This document shows, in pieces, positions 29,000 through 41,073 of a stretch of DNA of 64,000 bases. The notes below the pieces were generated by a model. The model was given only the letters and a program-made list of their open reading frames with translations. It searched no databases and was not told the origin of the DNA. This stretch comes from Paracoccus sediminilitoris (GTDB taxonomy: Bacteria > Pseudomonadota > Alphaproteobacteria > Rhodobacterales > Rhodobacteraceae). The stretch lies in contig NZ_QJPK01000004.1 of assembly GCF_003259195.1 (NCBI RefSeq), positions 108,360-172,359 on the forward strand. Reading direction: 5' to 3'. The number at the start of each line of letters is the position of its first letter. The stretch's first letter is position 1. Both the position numbers and the translations under genes were made by a program.

Positions 29000-29749
29000 A
29001 TGGACCAGCCGGTCATCCCCTTCGATCTTGCCCGCATGTTCATCGGCGAACAGCCGCCGCTTTTTTATGCCGAGATCCTGTTCCGCACTGTCCTGATCTA
29101 TCTTTATACCCTGGTCATGCTGCGCTGGATCGGCGGTCGAGGCGTGGCGCAGCTGTCGCTGGTGGAATTCTTGCTGGTCATCGCGCTGGGTTCGGCGGTG
29201 GGCGACGCGATGTTTTATCCCGAGGTGCCGCTGCTGGCTGCGATGGCGGTGATCACCACGGTCGTCTTCGTCAACAAGGTGCTGGACCGCCTGATCGTCC
29301 GCTTCGACCGCGCCAAGCGAACGTTGGACGGCTGCCCCATCGCCTTGGTTCGCGACGGGCACATCCTGCTGGACGCTATGAAACATCGCGATCTGGGCAT
29401 TGCCGAGATCAAGTCCATGCTGCGCCTTGCCGGGGTCGAGAACCTGGGCGAACTGCGCGTCGCCTATCTGGAGGCGGGCGGCGGTCTGTCGGTCTTTCGC
29501 GCCCATCCGCCGCGCCCCGGCCTGTCGCTGGTGCCGCCGCAGCACCTGCTTAACCCCGCACCAGCCGAAGACAAGCCACTTGCGATGGACGGCCAGACAT
29601 GTTGTGGCATCTGCGGCGTGTCGACCGGCGCGCAGATCATCGCCACCCGTGGCCGTTGCCACAACTGCGACGGACAGACATGGCTGGCACCGGAATGGCC
29701 CCCGGGCACCGATGATGAATTGAAGGGCGGCAGCAAGCCGATGGAGTGA
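29000..29749 (+). CDS. DUF421 (YcaP-like) membrane protein with C-terminal zinc ribbon
   Basis: 249 aa. Three N-terminal helices (ILFRTVLIYLYTLVMLRWIG, SLVEFLLVIALGSAVGD, VPLLAAMAVITTVVFVNKVL) carry the DUF421 signature, followed by the cytoplasmic YetF-like domain (ALVRDGHILLDAMKHRDLG, LRLAGVENLGELRVAYLEAGG). The last 60 residues are unusual: CCGICG and CHNCDG are two CxxC knuckles that look like a zinc ribbon, then a negatively charged tail. The family's function is unknown. ATG 29000 has GAAAGGCACATC upstream. The stop is 3 nt before the next gene start, so they are cotranscribed. Confidence 0.85.
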   Translation: MDQPVIPFDLARMFIGEQPPLFYAEILFRTVLIYLYTLVMLRWIGGRGVAQLSLVEFLLVIALGSAVGDAMFYPEVPLLAAMAVITTVVFVNKVLDRLIVRFDRAKRTLDGCPIALVRDGHILLDAMKHRDLGIAEIKSMLRLAGVENLGELRVAYLEAGGGLSVFRAHPPRPGLSLVPPQHLLNPAPAEDKPLAMDGQTCCGICGVSTGAQIIATRGRCHNCDGQTWLAPEWPPGTDDELKGGSKPME

Positions 29750-29752
29750 CGC

Positions 29753-30085
29753 ATGAAGGTCTTTACGCTTGTGGTCGAACTGGGACGCCGGACCGGTGAC
29801 GGCCTGCCCAAGGGCGCGACGGGGGCGGGTCTTGTCTGCTTCGCCGCAGGCACCGACGAGGCCGAAGCCGTCCGCGAAACCGTGGCCATCCTCAAGCAGG
29901 CCGACATGGCACCGCTGGACGTCACCGGATACGGCACGCTTGAGGAACGCTTGGCCGAGGGCCACGAGATCGACCAGGACGAACGCGACCTGATGGATCG
30001 CGCGCTGGCCGAAAACTCGGTCATCATCGCGCAGATGACACCCTATTTCGGCGACGAGGCCGCGCAGGACAAGCCGCGCCACTGA
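29753..30085 (+). CDS. conserved-looking hypothetical protein
   Basis: 110 aa, soluble and acidic, no signal peptide or membrane segment. MKVFTLVVELGRRTGDGLPKG, VCFAAGTDEAEAVRETVAIL and DEAEAVRE helix patterns suggest a small alpha/beta fold; I recognise no family and no motif that assigns a function. It starts 3 nt after the DUF421 gene and probably depends on its transcript. The codon use matches the neighbours and the start (ATG 29753) is clear, so it is very likely a real gene. Confidence 0.65.
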   Translation: MKVFTLVVELGRRTGDGLPKGATGAGLVCFAAGTDEAEAVRETVAILKQADMAPLDVTGYGTLEERLAEGHEIDQDERDLMDRALAENSVIIAQMTPYFGDEAAQDKPRH

Positions 30086-30170
30086 CGGCTACTTGCCCTA
30101 CCCATGGGTATCGCCTTCGGTTAGACTGTTCACAACAATAACCCGAGCAGTCACGAACAGGCGATCATCC

Positions 30171-32598
<2,428 letters not shown>

Positions 32599-32603
32599 CA
32601 CGC

Positions 32604-34013
32604 TTATCCCTTGTCCGCATCTTCGTTTGCGGCCGGATCGGCATTGGCGGCCGGGGTTTCACCGGCGGGCACATCGTCGGCGCTGAAGCTGACGGCGGCC
32701 AGGCCCTTCAGGATGTCGACGGCATAGGCCAGCTGATAATCCTCGTCGCGCAGGGCGGCGGTCGCCTCGACCTCGGCGGCCTCGTTCTCGATCTGCTCGC
32801 GGTCCTCATCGCTGATGTCGTTGCCCAAGGCACCGCGCAGATCCGCCTCGGAGCGGCTGAAGCTGCTGTTGGTGCGCGATTCTTCCTCCTCCGTGGGCTG
32901 GGCGGGGGTGGGCTGGGCGACCAGGATGTCGGGCTGGATGCCCAAGGACTGGATCGACCGTCCCGACGGCGTATAGTAACGCGCCGTGGTCAGCCGGATC
33001 GCACTGTCCGAGGTGACGGGCATCACGGTCTGGACGCTGCCCTTGCCGAAGGATTTCTCGCCCACGACGATGGCGCGGCGGTGATCCTGCAGCGCACCAG
33101 CGACGATTTCCGACGCGCTGGCCGAGCCGCCATTGGTCAGAACGACCATCGGCTTGCCTTCGGCCAGATCGCCCTCCTCGGCGTTCCAGCGCTCGCTCTC
33201 ATCGGGGTTACGACCGCGGGTGCTGACGATTTCGCCCGCATCCAAGAAGGCGTCGCTGACGCTGATCGCCTGATTCAGCAACCCGCCGGGGTTGTTGCGC
33301 AGGTCCAGGACGAACCCCGTCACCTTGTCGATGCCGCCCGCTTCCTCAACGGCCTTGGCCAGTTCGGTCTTCAGCGCATCATAGGTCTCGTCGTTGAAGG
33401 TCGAGACGCGCAGCACGACGGCATGGCCCTCGACGCGCGACCGCACGACGGTCAGCTTGATCGTGTCACGGGACATGGTCAGATCGAAAGGCTCGGTCTC
33501 GCCCTCGCGCAGGATCGTGATGGTGATCTCGGACCCGACCGGGCCGCGCATCATCTCGACCGCCTCGTCCAGGTTCAAGCCCAAGAGCGATTCGCCGTTC
33601 ACATGGGTGATGAAGTCGCCCGACTGGACGCCCGCCTCGGCGGCGGGGGTGTCGTCGATGGGGGACACGACCTTGACCATGCCCTCCTCCTGGCTGACCT
33701 CGATGCCCAGGCCGCCGAAGCTGCCGCGGGTCTGGGTCTGCATGTCGGAATAGGCATCCGCCGACAGGAAACTGGAATGCGGATCAAGCGAGGTCAGCAT
33801 GCCGTTGATGGCGGCCTCGATCAGTTCCTTGTCGTCAGGCGCCTCGACGTAATCGGCGCGGATGCGTTCGAAGATGTTGCCGAACAGTTCAAGCTGTTCA
33901 TAGGTTGCGGTGTTGCGCCCGGATTCCTGCGCCATAAGCGGTCCGGCGATCTGGGTCGTTGCCAGCGCCCCCGCAAGCACGCCCCCCAGTCCTGCGATCA
34001 GATAATGTCTCAT
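32604..34013 (-). CDS. ctpA: carboxy-terminal processing protease (S41 family)
   Basis: 469 aa. A signal peptide/anchor ([20 protein letters not shown]), a helical stretch, a PDZ domain ([21 protein letters not shown] ... [15 protein letters not shown]), then the S41 core [21 protein letters not shown] and [17 protein letters not shown] with the Ser299-Lys324 dyad (25 residues apart; [11 protein letters not shown]). The last 70 residues are acidic and Ala/Glu-rich without a fold. It cuts periplasmic proteins from their C-termini. Next to the EnvC-like gene, as in many alphaproteobacteria where the protease and the hydrolase activator act together in septation. Confidence 0.95.
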   Translation of the reverse strand: MRHYLIAGLGGVLAGALATTQIAGPLMAQESGRNTATYEQLELFGNIFERIRADYVEAPDDKELIEAAINGMLTSLDPHSSFLSADAYSDMQTQTRGSFGGLGIEVSQEEGMVKVVSPIDDTPAAEAGVQSGDFITHVNGESLLGLNLDEAVEMMRGPVGSEITITILREGETEPFDLTMSRDTIKLTVVRSRVEGHAVVLRVSTFNDETYDALKTELAKAVEEAGGIDKVTGFVLDLRNNPGGLLNQAISVSDAFLDAGEIVSTRGRNPDESERWNAEEGDLAEGKPMVVLTNGGSASASEIVAGALQDHRRAIVVGEKSFGKGSVQTVMPVTSDSAIRLTTARYYTPSGRSIQSLGIQPDILVAQPTPAQPTEEEESRTNSSFSRSEADLRGALGNDISDEDREQIENEAAEVEATAALRDEDYQLAYAVDILKGLAAVSFSADDVPAGETPAANADPAANEDADKG

Positions 34014-34029
34014 GGCGGCCTTTCCTGCC

Positions 34030-35214
34030 TCAGTCCTGTTGCGGGTCGACGAATGGATTCAGCACGAACCAGTCTGCCGGGTCCAGCGTTTCATTGCCCT
34101 GCCGCAGTTCAAGATACAGCGATTCACTGCGTCCGGCCTGATCGCCGCGGGCGGCATCCGCGACGAATTGCGACCCGAATTCCTGCGCGGGTGCCTCGGC
34201 ACCGCCCATCAGGCCGACGGGATCACCGGCCTTCAGGACATCGCCCACCTCTCCGAAGACCTGGGCGAGCCCCGCGAAGATCATAAGATAGCCGCGCGCG
34301 GGCTCGACAATCATCACATTGCCGTAATCCAGAAACGGTCCGCGATAGCGAATCGTCGCAGGCCAAGGCGTCTGGACCAGCGCGGCGGGGGCGGTGGCGA
34401 TGACCCAGCCCGGACGCGTGACGCCGGCGGCATCGGGTTCGTCATAGGGCCGCACCACCGATCCCACGACCGGCAGGCGCAGGCTGCCTTGCGCGCTTTC
34501 GAAATCCTCCATGGGCGCGCCGACATCCTTTTCCATCTTGGCGATGCCGGTGGCGAAATCGTCCAGGGTCTGGGCGGCCTCGCGCAGGGCGCTCAGCTCC
34601 TCGGGGTCCTCGGCAAAGCGCACCGGCATGGAACTGCGGTCGGTGACGGCGCTGGACAGCAGACGGCGTGCCTCCTGAACCGAGGCAAGCCCCGATCCCA
34701 GCATGCCCGCCGCATTGGCCTGCAATTCCCGCACCGTGGCGATCTCGTCCAGATCGCCCTGCAGGGCCTCGGCCTCGGCGCGCAGGCCCGGGGTGACACC
34801 CGACAGCAGCATCGCCGACCGCGCATTGGCCAAGGCCCCCGCCGGATGCAGCAGCATCGTGCTTTCTGGGCTTTGCTGCAGGGCGGTCATCGCCCCCAGC
34901 ACCTGCCCCAGCTGGTCACGCTGCGCATCGAAGCGGGCGCGCAATTCCGCCTCGCGGGCGCTGGCCTGGCGCAGGCCGTCGCGCAGGGCGGCAAGGCCCA
35001 TCTCATATCCGCGGATCACCTCAGTCAGGGCGACAACCTGGTCATCGGCGGTGACCGCATCGGCCAGTTCCCCGATGGATGCCCGCAGCATGGCCGCGGC
35101 ACCTTCGGCGTCGCGCACCGCCTGGTTGGCCGGGTTGATCCCGTCCTGTGCATGGGCGGGCGACATCAGCGCCATGGCGCAGGCCAGGACGGCGGCAAGG
35201 GCGCGGGGCATCAT
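34030..35214 (-). CDS. EnvC-like murein hydrolase activator (degenerate LytM/M23)
   Basis: 394 aa. A signal peptide (MMPRALAAVLACAMALMSPAHA), a long coiled coil (about 30-260) and a C-terminal M23-fold domain (about 280-390: GNVMIVEPARGYLMIFAGL, GDVLKAGDPVGLMGGAEAP, SESLYLELRQGNETLDPADW). The metal-binding His and Asp of active LytM proteases are replaced (EP at the first His site, AGL at the second, LYLEL at the HxH site), so it should not cut peptidoglycan itself, like E. coli EnvC, which activates amidases. Start ATG 35214 overlaps the gpmI stop (ATGA). Confidence 0.88.
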   Translation of the reverse strand: MMPRALAAVLACAMALMSPAHAQDGINPANQAVRDAEGAAAMLRASIGELADAVTADDQVVALTEVIRGYEMGLAALRDGLRQASAREAELRARFDAQRDQLGQVLGAMTALQQSPESTMLLHPAGALANARSAMLLSGVTPGLRAEAEALQGDLDEIATVRELQANAAGMLGSGLASVQEARRLLSSAVTDRSSMPVRFAEDPEELSALREAAQTLDDFATGIAKMEKDVGAPMEDFESAQGSLRLPVVGSVVRPYDEPDAAGVTRPGWVIATAPAALVQTPWPATIRYRGPFLDYGNVMIVEPARGYLMIFAGLAQVFGEVGDVLKAGDPVGLMGGAEAPAQEFGSQFVADAARGDQAGRSESLYLELRQGNETLDPADWFVLNPFVDPQQD

Positions 35215-36725
35215 CGGGTGATCAGGCTTTCGCCGGTCATCTGCGGCGGAAGGGACAGCCCCATCAGGTCCAGGACCGTGGGCGCCAGATCGGCCAGGCG
35301 ACCGGCGCGCACCGATGCGCCTGCGGGACCGCCATAGACGATCACCGGCACGGGGTTCAGCGTATGGGCCGTATGGGCATTGCCGGTTTCCGGATCGATC
35401 ATCTGTTCGCAATTGCCGTGATCGGCGCAGATGACGGCGGCCCCGCCGACCTTGTCCAGCGCCTCCAGCATGCGTCCCAGACCCTGGTCCACGGCCTCGC
35501 AGGCGCGGGCGGCGGCCTGCAGGCTGCCGGTATGGCCGACCATGTCGGGGTTGGCGAAATTCACCACGATCAGGTCATAGCCCGCGCCGATCACCTCGAC
35601 CAGCTTGTCGGCAACCTCGGCCGCGGCCATTTCGGGGGCCATGTCATAGGTCGCGACCTTGGGGCTTTGCGGCATGTGCCGATCCTCGCCCTCTTCGGGG
35701 GTTTCCTTGCCGCCGTTCAGGAAGAAGGTGACATGGGGGTATTTCTCGGTCTCGGCCAGGCGGAACTGGCGCAGACCCTTGCTGGCGACCCAAGCCCCAA
35801 GCGTGTTGACTACCTGCGTCTTGGGATAGGCGGTCTGCATGAAATCGGTATGGCGGCTGCTGTAATCGACCATGCCAAGTACGCCAGCCCATTCGGGACG
35901 GTCGCTGGCGTCAAAGGCGTCGAATTCGGGATCGGCCAGCGCCGACAGGATTTCCCGCGCACGGTCGGCGCGGAAGTTCAGGCAGAACAGCCCGTCCCCG
36001 TCCTGCGCGCCGTTATAGCCGTCGATGACGAAGGGCGGGATGAATTCATCGGTCTTGCCGTCGGCATAGGCGGCGACGACGGCATCCTCGGCCCTGGGAA
36101 CGTCCTGCCCCCGGCCCGCGACGATCGCCCCGAAGGCGCGCTCGACCCGGTCCCAGCGGTTGTCGCGGTCCATCGCGAAATAGCGTCCGATCACGGTGCC
36201 GATCCGCGCACCCTTCGGCATCGCGCCCTGCAATTCGGTCAGATAGCCATGGGCCGAACTGGGCGCCACGTCGCGCCCGTCGGTGATGGCATGGATGACG
36301 ACCGGCACGCCCGCCTCGCTGACGATCTTCACCGCCGCCAGCATGTGCTGCAGATGGCCATGCACCCCGCCATCGGACACAACGCCCATGACATGCGCCG
36401 TCCCGCCCGAGGCCTTCATGCGGTCGATGAAATCCAGCAGCGCGTCGTTCTTGCCAAAGCTGCCTTCCTCGATGGCCAGATCGATCTGGCCCAGATCCAT
36501 GGCGACCACGCGCCCGGCACCGATATTGGTGTGGCCGACCTCGGAATTGCCCATCTGGCCGCGCGGCAGACCCACGTCGGGACCATAGGTCACCAGCGTG
36601 GCGTTGGGACAATCGCGCATCAGACGGTCGAAGTTCGGCGTCGCGGCCTGGTCGGGTGCGCTCTGCTCGGGGCGGTCGGACAGGCCCCAACCATCCAGAA
36701 TGCACAGGATCACGGGTTTGGTCAT
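35211..36725 (-). CDS. gpmI: 2,3-bisphosphoglycerate-independent phosphoglycerate mutase
   Basis: 504 aa alkaline-phosphatase-fold enzyme with two manganese ions. VILCILDGWGLSDRPEQSA, MGNSEVGHTNIGAGR (phosphoserine Ser), GGVHGHLQHMLAAV, GRYFAMDRDNRWDR, and the metal-site TADHGNCEQM-like VICADHGNCEQMIDPETG are all in order. It interconverts 2- and 3-phosphoglycerate in glycolysis and gluconeogenesis. ATG 36725 lies about 65 nt after rlmH, and the stop overlaps the EnvC-like gene, as in a conserved alphaproteobacterial order. Confidence 0.97.
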   Translation of the reverse strand: MTKPVILCILDGWGLSDRPEQSAPDQAATPNFDRLMRDCPNATLVTYGPDVGLPRGQMGNSEVGHTNIGAGRVVAMDLGQIDLAIEEGSFGKNDALLDFIDRMKASGGTAHVMGVVSDGGVHGHLQHMLAAVKIVSEAGVPVVIHAITDGRDVAPSSAHGYLTELQGAMPKGARIGTVIGRYFAMDRDNRWDRVERAFGAIVAGRGQDVPRAEDAVVAAYADGKTDEFIPPFVIDGYNGAQDGDGLFCLNFRADRAREILSALADPEFDAFDASDRPEWAGVLGMVDYSSRHTDFMQTAYPKTQVVNTLGAWVASKGLRQFRLAETEKYPHVTFFLNGGKETPEEGEDRHMPQSPKVATYDMAPEMAAAEVADKLVEVIGAGYDLIVVNFANPDMVGHTGSLQAAARACEAVDQGLGRMLEALDKVGGAAVICADHGNCEQMIDPETGNAHTAHTLNPVPVIVYGGPAGASVRAGRLADLAPTVLDLMGLSLPPQMTGESLITR

Positions 36726-36791
36726 GATTGCCTCGCGGTTTTCCCCCTCATACGCGGGCGAAGGCGGGACGGCAACCAGAGGCGGTTGGCA

Positions 36792-37259
36792 TCAGGCACG
36801 GTGATAAGGCGATCCCGACAGGATGGTGGCAGCCCGGTACAACTGTTCGGCCAGCATGACGCGCACCAGCATATGCGGCCAGACCATGCGCCCGAAGCTG
36901 ATCGACCAATCGGCACGCGCCCGCAGATCGGGGTCCAGCCCGTCCGCACCGCCGATGACAAAGCACACGTCGCGGGCACTGTCGCGCCACCCCGCGATGC
37001 GGGCCGCAAAATCGGGCGACAGGGGCTGATCGCCGCGTTCGTCCATCATCACCAGCGCGGCCCCCGCAGGCAGAGCACGGCTCAGCAATTCGGCCTCGGC
37101 TTTCATGCCTAGACCGCGCTTGTCCTCGACCTCGACGACGGAAACGGCCGGCAGCCCAAGGCTGCGGCCGGTTTTCGCGAAGCGGTCAAGATAATCGGCG
37201 ATCAGCGCCGCCTCGGGGCCCTTGCGAAGCCGCCCGACGGCGGCGATGTCGATCCGCAT
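36792..37259 (-). CDS. rlmH: 23S rRNA (pseudouridine1915-N3)-methyltransferase
   Basis: 155 aa SPOUT methyltransferase that modifies pseudouridine 1915 in helix 69 of 23S rRNA. MRIDIAAVGRLRKGPE, LMDERGDQPLSPDFAARI, VCFVIGGADGLDPDLRARAD (knot SAM site) and the end LSFGRMVWPHMLVRVMLAEQLYR-like region with YRAATILSGSPYHR are diagnostic; the C-terminal SPYHRA is normal. It follows rsfS by 9 bases, the usual rsfS-rlmH pair. Confidence 0.97.
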   Translation of the reverse strand: MRIDIAAVGRLRKGPEAALIADYLDRFAKTGRSLGLPAVSVVEVEDKRGLGMKAEAELLSRALPAGAALVMMDERGDQPLSPDFAARIAGWRDSARDVCFVIGGADGLDPDLRARADWSISFGRMVWPHMLVRVMLAEQLYRAATILSGSPYHRA

Positions 37260-37268
37260 CGGCTCGCC

Positions 37269-37691
37269 TTACGGCTGGTGGTGATGGTCGTCACGCACGC
37301 GGGACAGCGCGTCCGCAGGCATCCACATCTTCTCCAGCTGATAGAAATCACGGACCTCGGGGCGGAAGACATGGACGATCACATCGTCGGTGTCGATCAG
37401 CACCCAGTCGCCAGCTTCCTTGCCTTCGATGCGCGGGCTGCGGCCCGTGGCATGCTTGACGCGTTCGGCCAGCTTTTCCGCGATGGCACCCACCTGCCGG
37501 CTGCTGCGCCCCGAGGCGATCACCATGTGATCGGCCATGGCCGAGCGGCCCCGCAGATCGATGCTGACGACCTCTTCGGCCTTGTCATCATCCAGCGAAG
37601 TCATAACAAGCGAAAGAACCTGGTCGCTGGTCAGCGAGCCTTTCGCAGCGGTCGTGGCCGGCCCTTGGGTCGACGGGACGTCTTGTGACAG
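37269..37691 (-). CDS. rsfS: ribosomal silencing factor RsfS
   Basis: 140 aa if translation starts at CTG 37691; 111 aa from the first ATG (37604). The core ASLDDDKAEEVV-like start, VSIDLRGRSAMADHMVIASG, SSRQVGAIAEKLAERV and IVHVFRPEVRDFYQLEKMW are RsfS/DUF143, which binds L14 and blocks subunit joining in slow growth. I use the CTG because the first helix of the family (TSDQVLSLVMTSLDDDK) is split by ATG 37604, the frame upstream encodes matching residues, and GGAGGA lies 7 nt before CTG. No ATG, GTG or TTG occurs in the extension. Confidence 0.8.
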   Translation of the reverse strand: MSQDVPSTQGPATTAAKGSLTSDQVLSLVMTSLDDDKAEEVVSIDLRGRSAMADHMVIASGRSSRQVGAIAEKLAERVKHATGRSPRIEGKEAGDWVLIDTDDVIVHVFRPEVRDFYQLEKMWMPADALSRVRDDHHHQP

Positions 37692-38030
37692 GGTTATATC
37701 CTCCGGTCAGCGCGCCGATGACCCCCGGCGCAGGGGTCCCTTCAACATAGCATCTTTTCGCCCCATCTCAATCGCTGGCGGGCTTTTCCTTTCGGCAATC
37801 TTCCTGACACGCCCCGCAGGGCGCAGCGCGGGCCTTGCCAGCAAGGCGCCGAATGCCTAATCTTGCGGAATGATGCGTTTCTTCGACATTCATGATCGTG
37901 CGCGACTGCCGCAGCGATTCTATGGCGAAACGCTCTGCGTGACCGCGCGGGGCTGATCGGCCCGCGGGACATCCCTGTCCCGCCGCTTGTCCATGCCCGC
38001 ACCCTGCATCACAGCCGAAAGACATCAGCC
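37692..38030. other. intergenic region between rsfS and leuC
   Basis: 339 bp between divergent genes. On the plus strand a 28-codon frame (37870-37956, ATG ATG ... TGA) lies about 75 nt before leuC, with only two Leu residues and a weak ribosome site, so it is not convincing as a leucine leader peptide. A perfect 8-bp hairpin (GCGGGACA / TGTCCCGC, 37964-37983) sits 48 nt before leuC without a T-run. I see no recognisable gene; promoters for both directions are expected here. Confidence 0.5.
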
Positions 38031-39464
38031 ATGACCATTCCCGCAGCCGCCGCGCCGCGCACGCTTTATGACAAGATTTGGGACGCCCATGTCGTCGAAC
38101 GCCAAGACGACGGCACCTGTCTTCTGTATATCGACCGCCACTTGGTCCACGAAGTGACCAGCCCGCAGGCCTTCGAGGGTCTGCGCATGACCGGCCGCAC
38201 GGTCCGCGCCCCCGAACGCACCATCGCGGTGCCCGATCACAACGTGCCCACCACGCTGGACCGCCAGACCGGGATCGAGAACCCCGAATCCCGCATCCAG
38301 GTCGATGCGCTGGACAAGAACGCCCGCGAGTTCGGCGTGAACTATTACCCGGTAAACGACATCCGCCAAGGCATCGTGCATATCGTCGGCCCCGAACAGG
38401 GCTGGACCCTGCCCGGCATGACCGTCGTCTGCGGCGACAGTCATACGGCAACACACGGCGCCTTCGGCGCGCTGGCCCACGGCATCGGCACGTCCGAAGT
38501 CGAACATGTGCTGGCCACCCAGACCCTGATCCAGGGCAAATCGAAGAACATGAAGGTAGAAATCACCGGCCGCATCGCGCCCGGCGTCACCGCCAAGGAC
38601 ATCGTCTTGCGCATCATCGCCGAAACCGGCACGGCGGGCGGCACCGGCCATGTCATCGAATATTGCGGCGAAGCGATCCGCAACCTGTCGATGGAAGGCC
38701 GCATGACCATCTGCAACATGGCGATCGAGGGTGGCGCCCGCGCAGGCCTGATTGCGCCGGATGAGACCACCTTCGCCTATGTCAAGGGACGCGCCCACGC
38801 CCCGAAAGGCGCCCAATGGGAGGCCGCCATCGCCTGGTGGAAGACGCTGTTTTCCGACGAAGGCGCGCATTTCGACAAGGTGCTGACCATTCGCGGCGAG
38901 GACATCGCCCCCACTGTCACCTGGGGCACCAGCCCCGAGGACGCGCTGCCCATCACCGCATCGGTCCCCGCCCCCGAAAGCTTCACCGGCGGCAAGGTCG
39001 AGGCCGCGCGCCGGTCCTTGGACTACATGGCGCTGACCGCCGGCACGCCGCTGACCGACATCGCCATCGACGCCGTCTTCATCGGCAGCTGCACCAATGG
39101 CCGGATCGAGGATCTGCGCGCCGCCGCCGAAATCCTGCAGGGCCGCAAGCTGGCGCCGGGCGTGCGCGGCATGGTCGTGCCCGGATCGGGCCTTGTCCGC
39201 GCCCAAGCCGAGGAAGAGGGCCTAGACGTCATCTTCACCGACGCCGGTTTCGAATGGCGCCTTGCGGGCTGTTCCATGTGTCTGGGCATGAATCCCGACC
39301 AGCTGGCGCCGGGCGAACGCTGCGCGGCCACCAGCAACCGCAATTTCGAAGGTCGCCAAGGCTACAAGGGGCGCACCCATCTGATGTCGCCCGCCATGGC
39401 CGCCGCCGCCGGTGTCTGCGGGCACCTTGTCGACATCCGCGAATTCGCCAACGAACCCGCATAA
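38031..39464 (+). CDS. leuC: 3-isopropylmalate dehydratase large subunit
   Basis: 477 aa aconitase-type subunit. [71 protein letters not shown] (cluster-binding Cys) and [20 protein letters not shown] (two further Cys) place the [4Fe-4S] cluster correctly. With LeuD it isomerises 2-isopropylmalate to 3-isopropylmalate in leucine synthesis. The start ATG 38031 follows ACATCAGCC; leuD starts 11 bases after the stop. Confidence 0.98.
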   Translation: MTIPAAAAPRTLYDKIWDAHVVERQDDGTCLLYIDRHLVHEVTSPQAFEGLRMTGRTVRAPERTIAVPDHNVPTTLDRQTGIENPESRIQVDALDKNAREFGVNYYPVNDIRQGIVHIVGPEQGWTLPGMTVVCGDSHTATHGAFGALAHGIGTSEVEHVLATQTLIQGKSKNMKVEITGRIAPGVTAKDIVLRIIAETGTAGGTGHVIEYCGEAIRNLSMEGRMTICNMAIEGGARAGLIAPDETTFAYVKGRAHAPKGAQWEAAIAWWKTLFSDEGAHFDKVLTIRGEDIAPTVTWGTSPEDALPITASVPAPESFTGGKVEAARRSLDYMALTAGTPLTDIAIDAVFIGSCTNGRIEDLRAAAEILQGRKLAPGVRGMVVPGSGLVRAQAEEEGLDVIFTDAGFEWRLAGCSMCLGMNPDQLAPGERCAATSNRNFEGRQGYKGRTHLMSPAMAAAAGVCGHLVDIREFANEPA

Positions 39465-39475
39465 GGACGCCCATC

Positions 39476-40081
39476 ATGGATAAGTTCACCACCCTGACGG
39501 GCATCGCGGCCCCCATGCCGCTGGTCAATGTCGACACGGACATGATCATCCCCAAGCAGTTCCTGAAGACCATCAAGCGGTCGGGCCTTGGGGTGAACCT
39601 GTTCGACGAGATGCGCTATGACCGTGACGGCAACGAGATCCCCGATTTCGTCCTGAACCAACCTGCCTATCGCGATGCGGAGATCCTGATTGCGGGCGAC
39701 AATTTCGGCTGCGGGTCGTCGCGCGAACACGCCCCTTGGGCACTGCTGGATTTCGGCATCCGCTGCGTCATCTCGACCAGCTTTGCCGACATCTTTTTCA
39801 ACAACTGCTTCAAGAACGGCATCCTGCCCGTCGCCCTGCCCCAGGACGCCGTCGACGCCCTGATGGCGGATGCGGGCAAGGGCGCGAATGCCCGCGTCAC
39901 CGTCGATCTGGAAAGCCAGACCGTCACCAGCCCCGACGGCACGGTCTATCACTTCGAGGTCGATGCCTTCCGCAAGCATTGCCTGCTGAACGGGTTGGAC
40001 GATATCGGGCTGACGATGGAAAAGGCCGCCGCCATCGACACCTTCGAAGACCAGATGGCGCAGGCGCGCCCTTGGATCTGA
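39476..40081 (+). CDS. leuD: 3-isopropylmalate dehydratase small subunit
   Basis: 201 aa swivel domain subunit. [41 protein letters not shown] (the aconitase-type GCGSSREH motif) and [20 protein letters not shown] (the FADIF motif) are standard. It completes the active site of LeuC, encoded just upstream on the same transcript. ATG 39476 follows AAGGACGCCCATC. Its last bases contain the start of the next gene. Confidence 0.98.
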   Translation: MDKFTTLTGIAAPMPLVNVDTDMIIPKQFLKTIKRSGLGVNLFDEMRYDRDGNEIPDFVLNQPAYRDAEILIAGDNFGCGSSREHAPWALLDFGIRCVISTSFADIFFNNCFKNGILPVALPQDAVDALMADAGKGANARVTVDLESQTVTSPDGTVYHFEVDAFRKHCLLNGLDDIGLTMEKAAAIDTFEDQMAQARPWI

Positions 40082-41073
40082 GGATCGCCGCGGCGCTGTG
40101 CCTGCTGGGCTTGCCCGCGCAGGCGGACACGTTGCGTCTTGCCACATGGGACCCGGGCCTTTCGCGAAAGGGCCCGGGTCTTTTGCTGCGCGACATCACC
40201 AAGGGCGATCCGCAGGTCCTGGCCGCGGCGCAGGTGATCGCGGCGACCGCCCCCGACGTGATCCTGCTGACCGCGTTCGACTGGGATTTGGAAGGTCGCG
40301 CCCTGGCGGCTTTTCAGGCTGTTCTGGCCGATCAGGGCCATCCCATGCCCCATGCCTTTGCCGCCTTGGGCAATCGCGGCATGCAAGTGGGCCGGGATCT
40401 GGACGGCGACGGACGCATGGGACGGCCGCGCGATGCGCAGGGCTATGGCGATTTCACCGGCGGCGCGGGACTGGCGATCCTGTCGCGACTGCCCATCGGG
40501 GATGTCGCGGATCACACGGCGACGCTCTGGCGGGACATGCCGGGCAACCGGATGCCCGAGGGCGGTCAGGCGGATGTCCAGCGGCTGTCATCGTCGTCGC
40601 ATTGGGATGTGCAGGTCGGGCCGCTGCATCTGCTGGCGATGGCCGCAACGCCCCCCGCCTTCGAGCCGCGCAACATCGCCCGCAACCACGATGAGGCTGC
40701 CTTCTGGCTGGATCACCTGCCCAACGCACCCTTTGCCATCATCGGCAACCTGAATGTCGATCCGCAGGACGGCGATGGCGACGCCGCTGCACTGCGCGCG
40801 CTGCAGAAGGTCACGCAGGACAGGCAGCCGCGCGGGACCTGGCAGCCGCCTCAGGACGGCCCGAATGCCGGGCAGAAGGGCGACCCGGCGCTGGATACAG
40901 CCAAATACGACCGTGACCCCGGCAACCTGCGGCTGGATTACATCCTGCCCGCGCAGGGCCTGACGGTCACCAGTTCGGGCGTCGTCTGGCCCGCCCCGGA
41001 CGATCCGCTGGCCGAGGCGGTCGACACCGCCTCGCACCGTCGCCTTGTCTGGCTGGATCTAGACCTGGAATGA
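40072..41073 (+). CDS. endonuclease/exonuclease/phosphatase-fold secreted protein
   Basis: 333 aa. A short signal peptide ([16 protein letters not shown]) is followed by [56 protein letters not shown] and [14 protein letters not shown], the order of motifs in the EEP superfamily (LNVDP and DYILP hold the metal-binding residues). The frame starts within leuD at TTG 40072, overlapping its stop by 10 bases; a CTG at 40078 is also possible and no ribosome site is evident, so it is probably coupled to leuD. Substrate unknown. Its 3' end overlaps bioA by 15 bp, convergent. Confidence 0.78.
   Translation: MDLRIAAALCLLGLPAQADTLRLATWDPGLSRKGPGLLLRDITKGDPQVLAAAQVIAATAPDVILLTAFDWDLEGRALAAFQAVLADQGHPMPHAFAALGNRGMQVGRDLDGDGRMGRPRDAQGYGDFTGGAGLAILSRLPIGDVADHTATLWRDMPGNRMPEGGQADVQRLSSSSHWDVQVGPLHLLAMAATPPAFEPRNIARNHDEAAFWLDHLPNAPFAIIGNLNVDPQDGDGDAAALRALQKVTQDRQPRGTWQPPQDGPNAGQKGDPALDTAKYDRDPGNLRLDYILPAQGLTVTSSGVVWPAPDDPLAEAVDTASHRRLVWLDLDLE

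Noticed and set aside
35148..37112. A 654-codon plus-strand frame across gpmI and rlmH
   Set aside because: It runs antisense to two clearly conserved genes and spans their boundary; no start signal or family.
37870..37956. A 28-codon frame before leuC as a leucine attenuation leader
   Set aside because: Only two leucine codons, weak ribosome site, and no terminator/antiterminator hairpin pair with a T-run.
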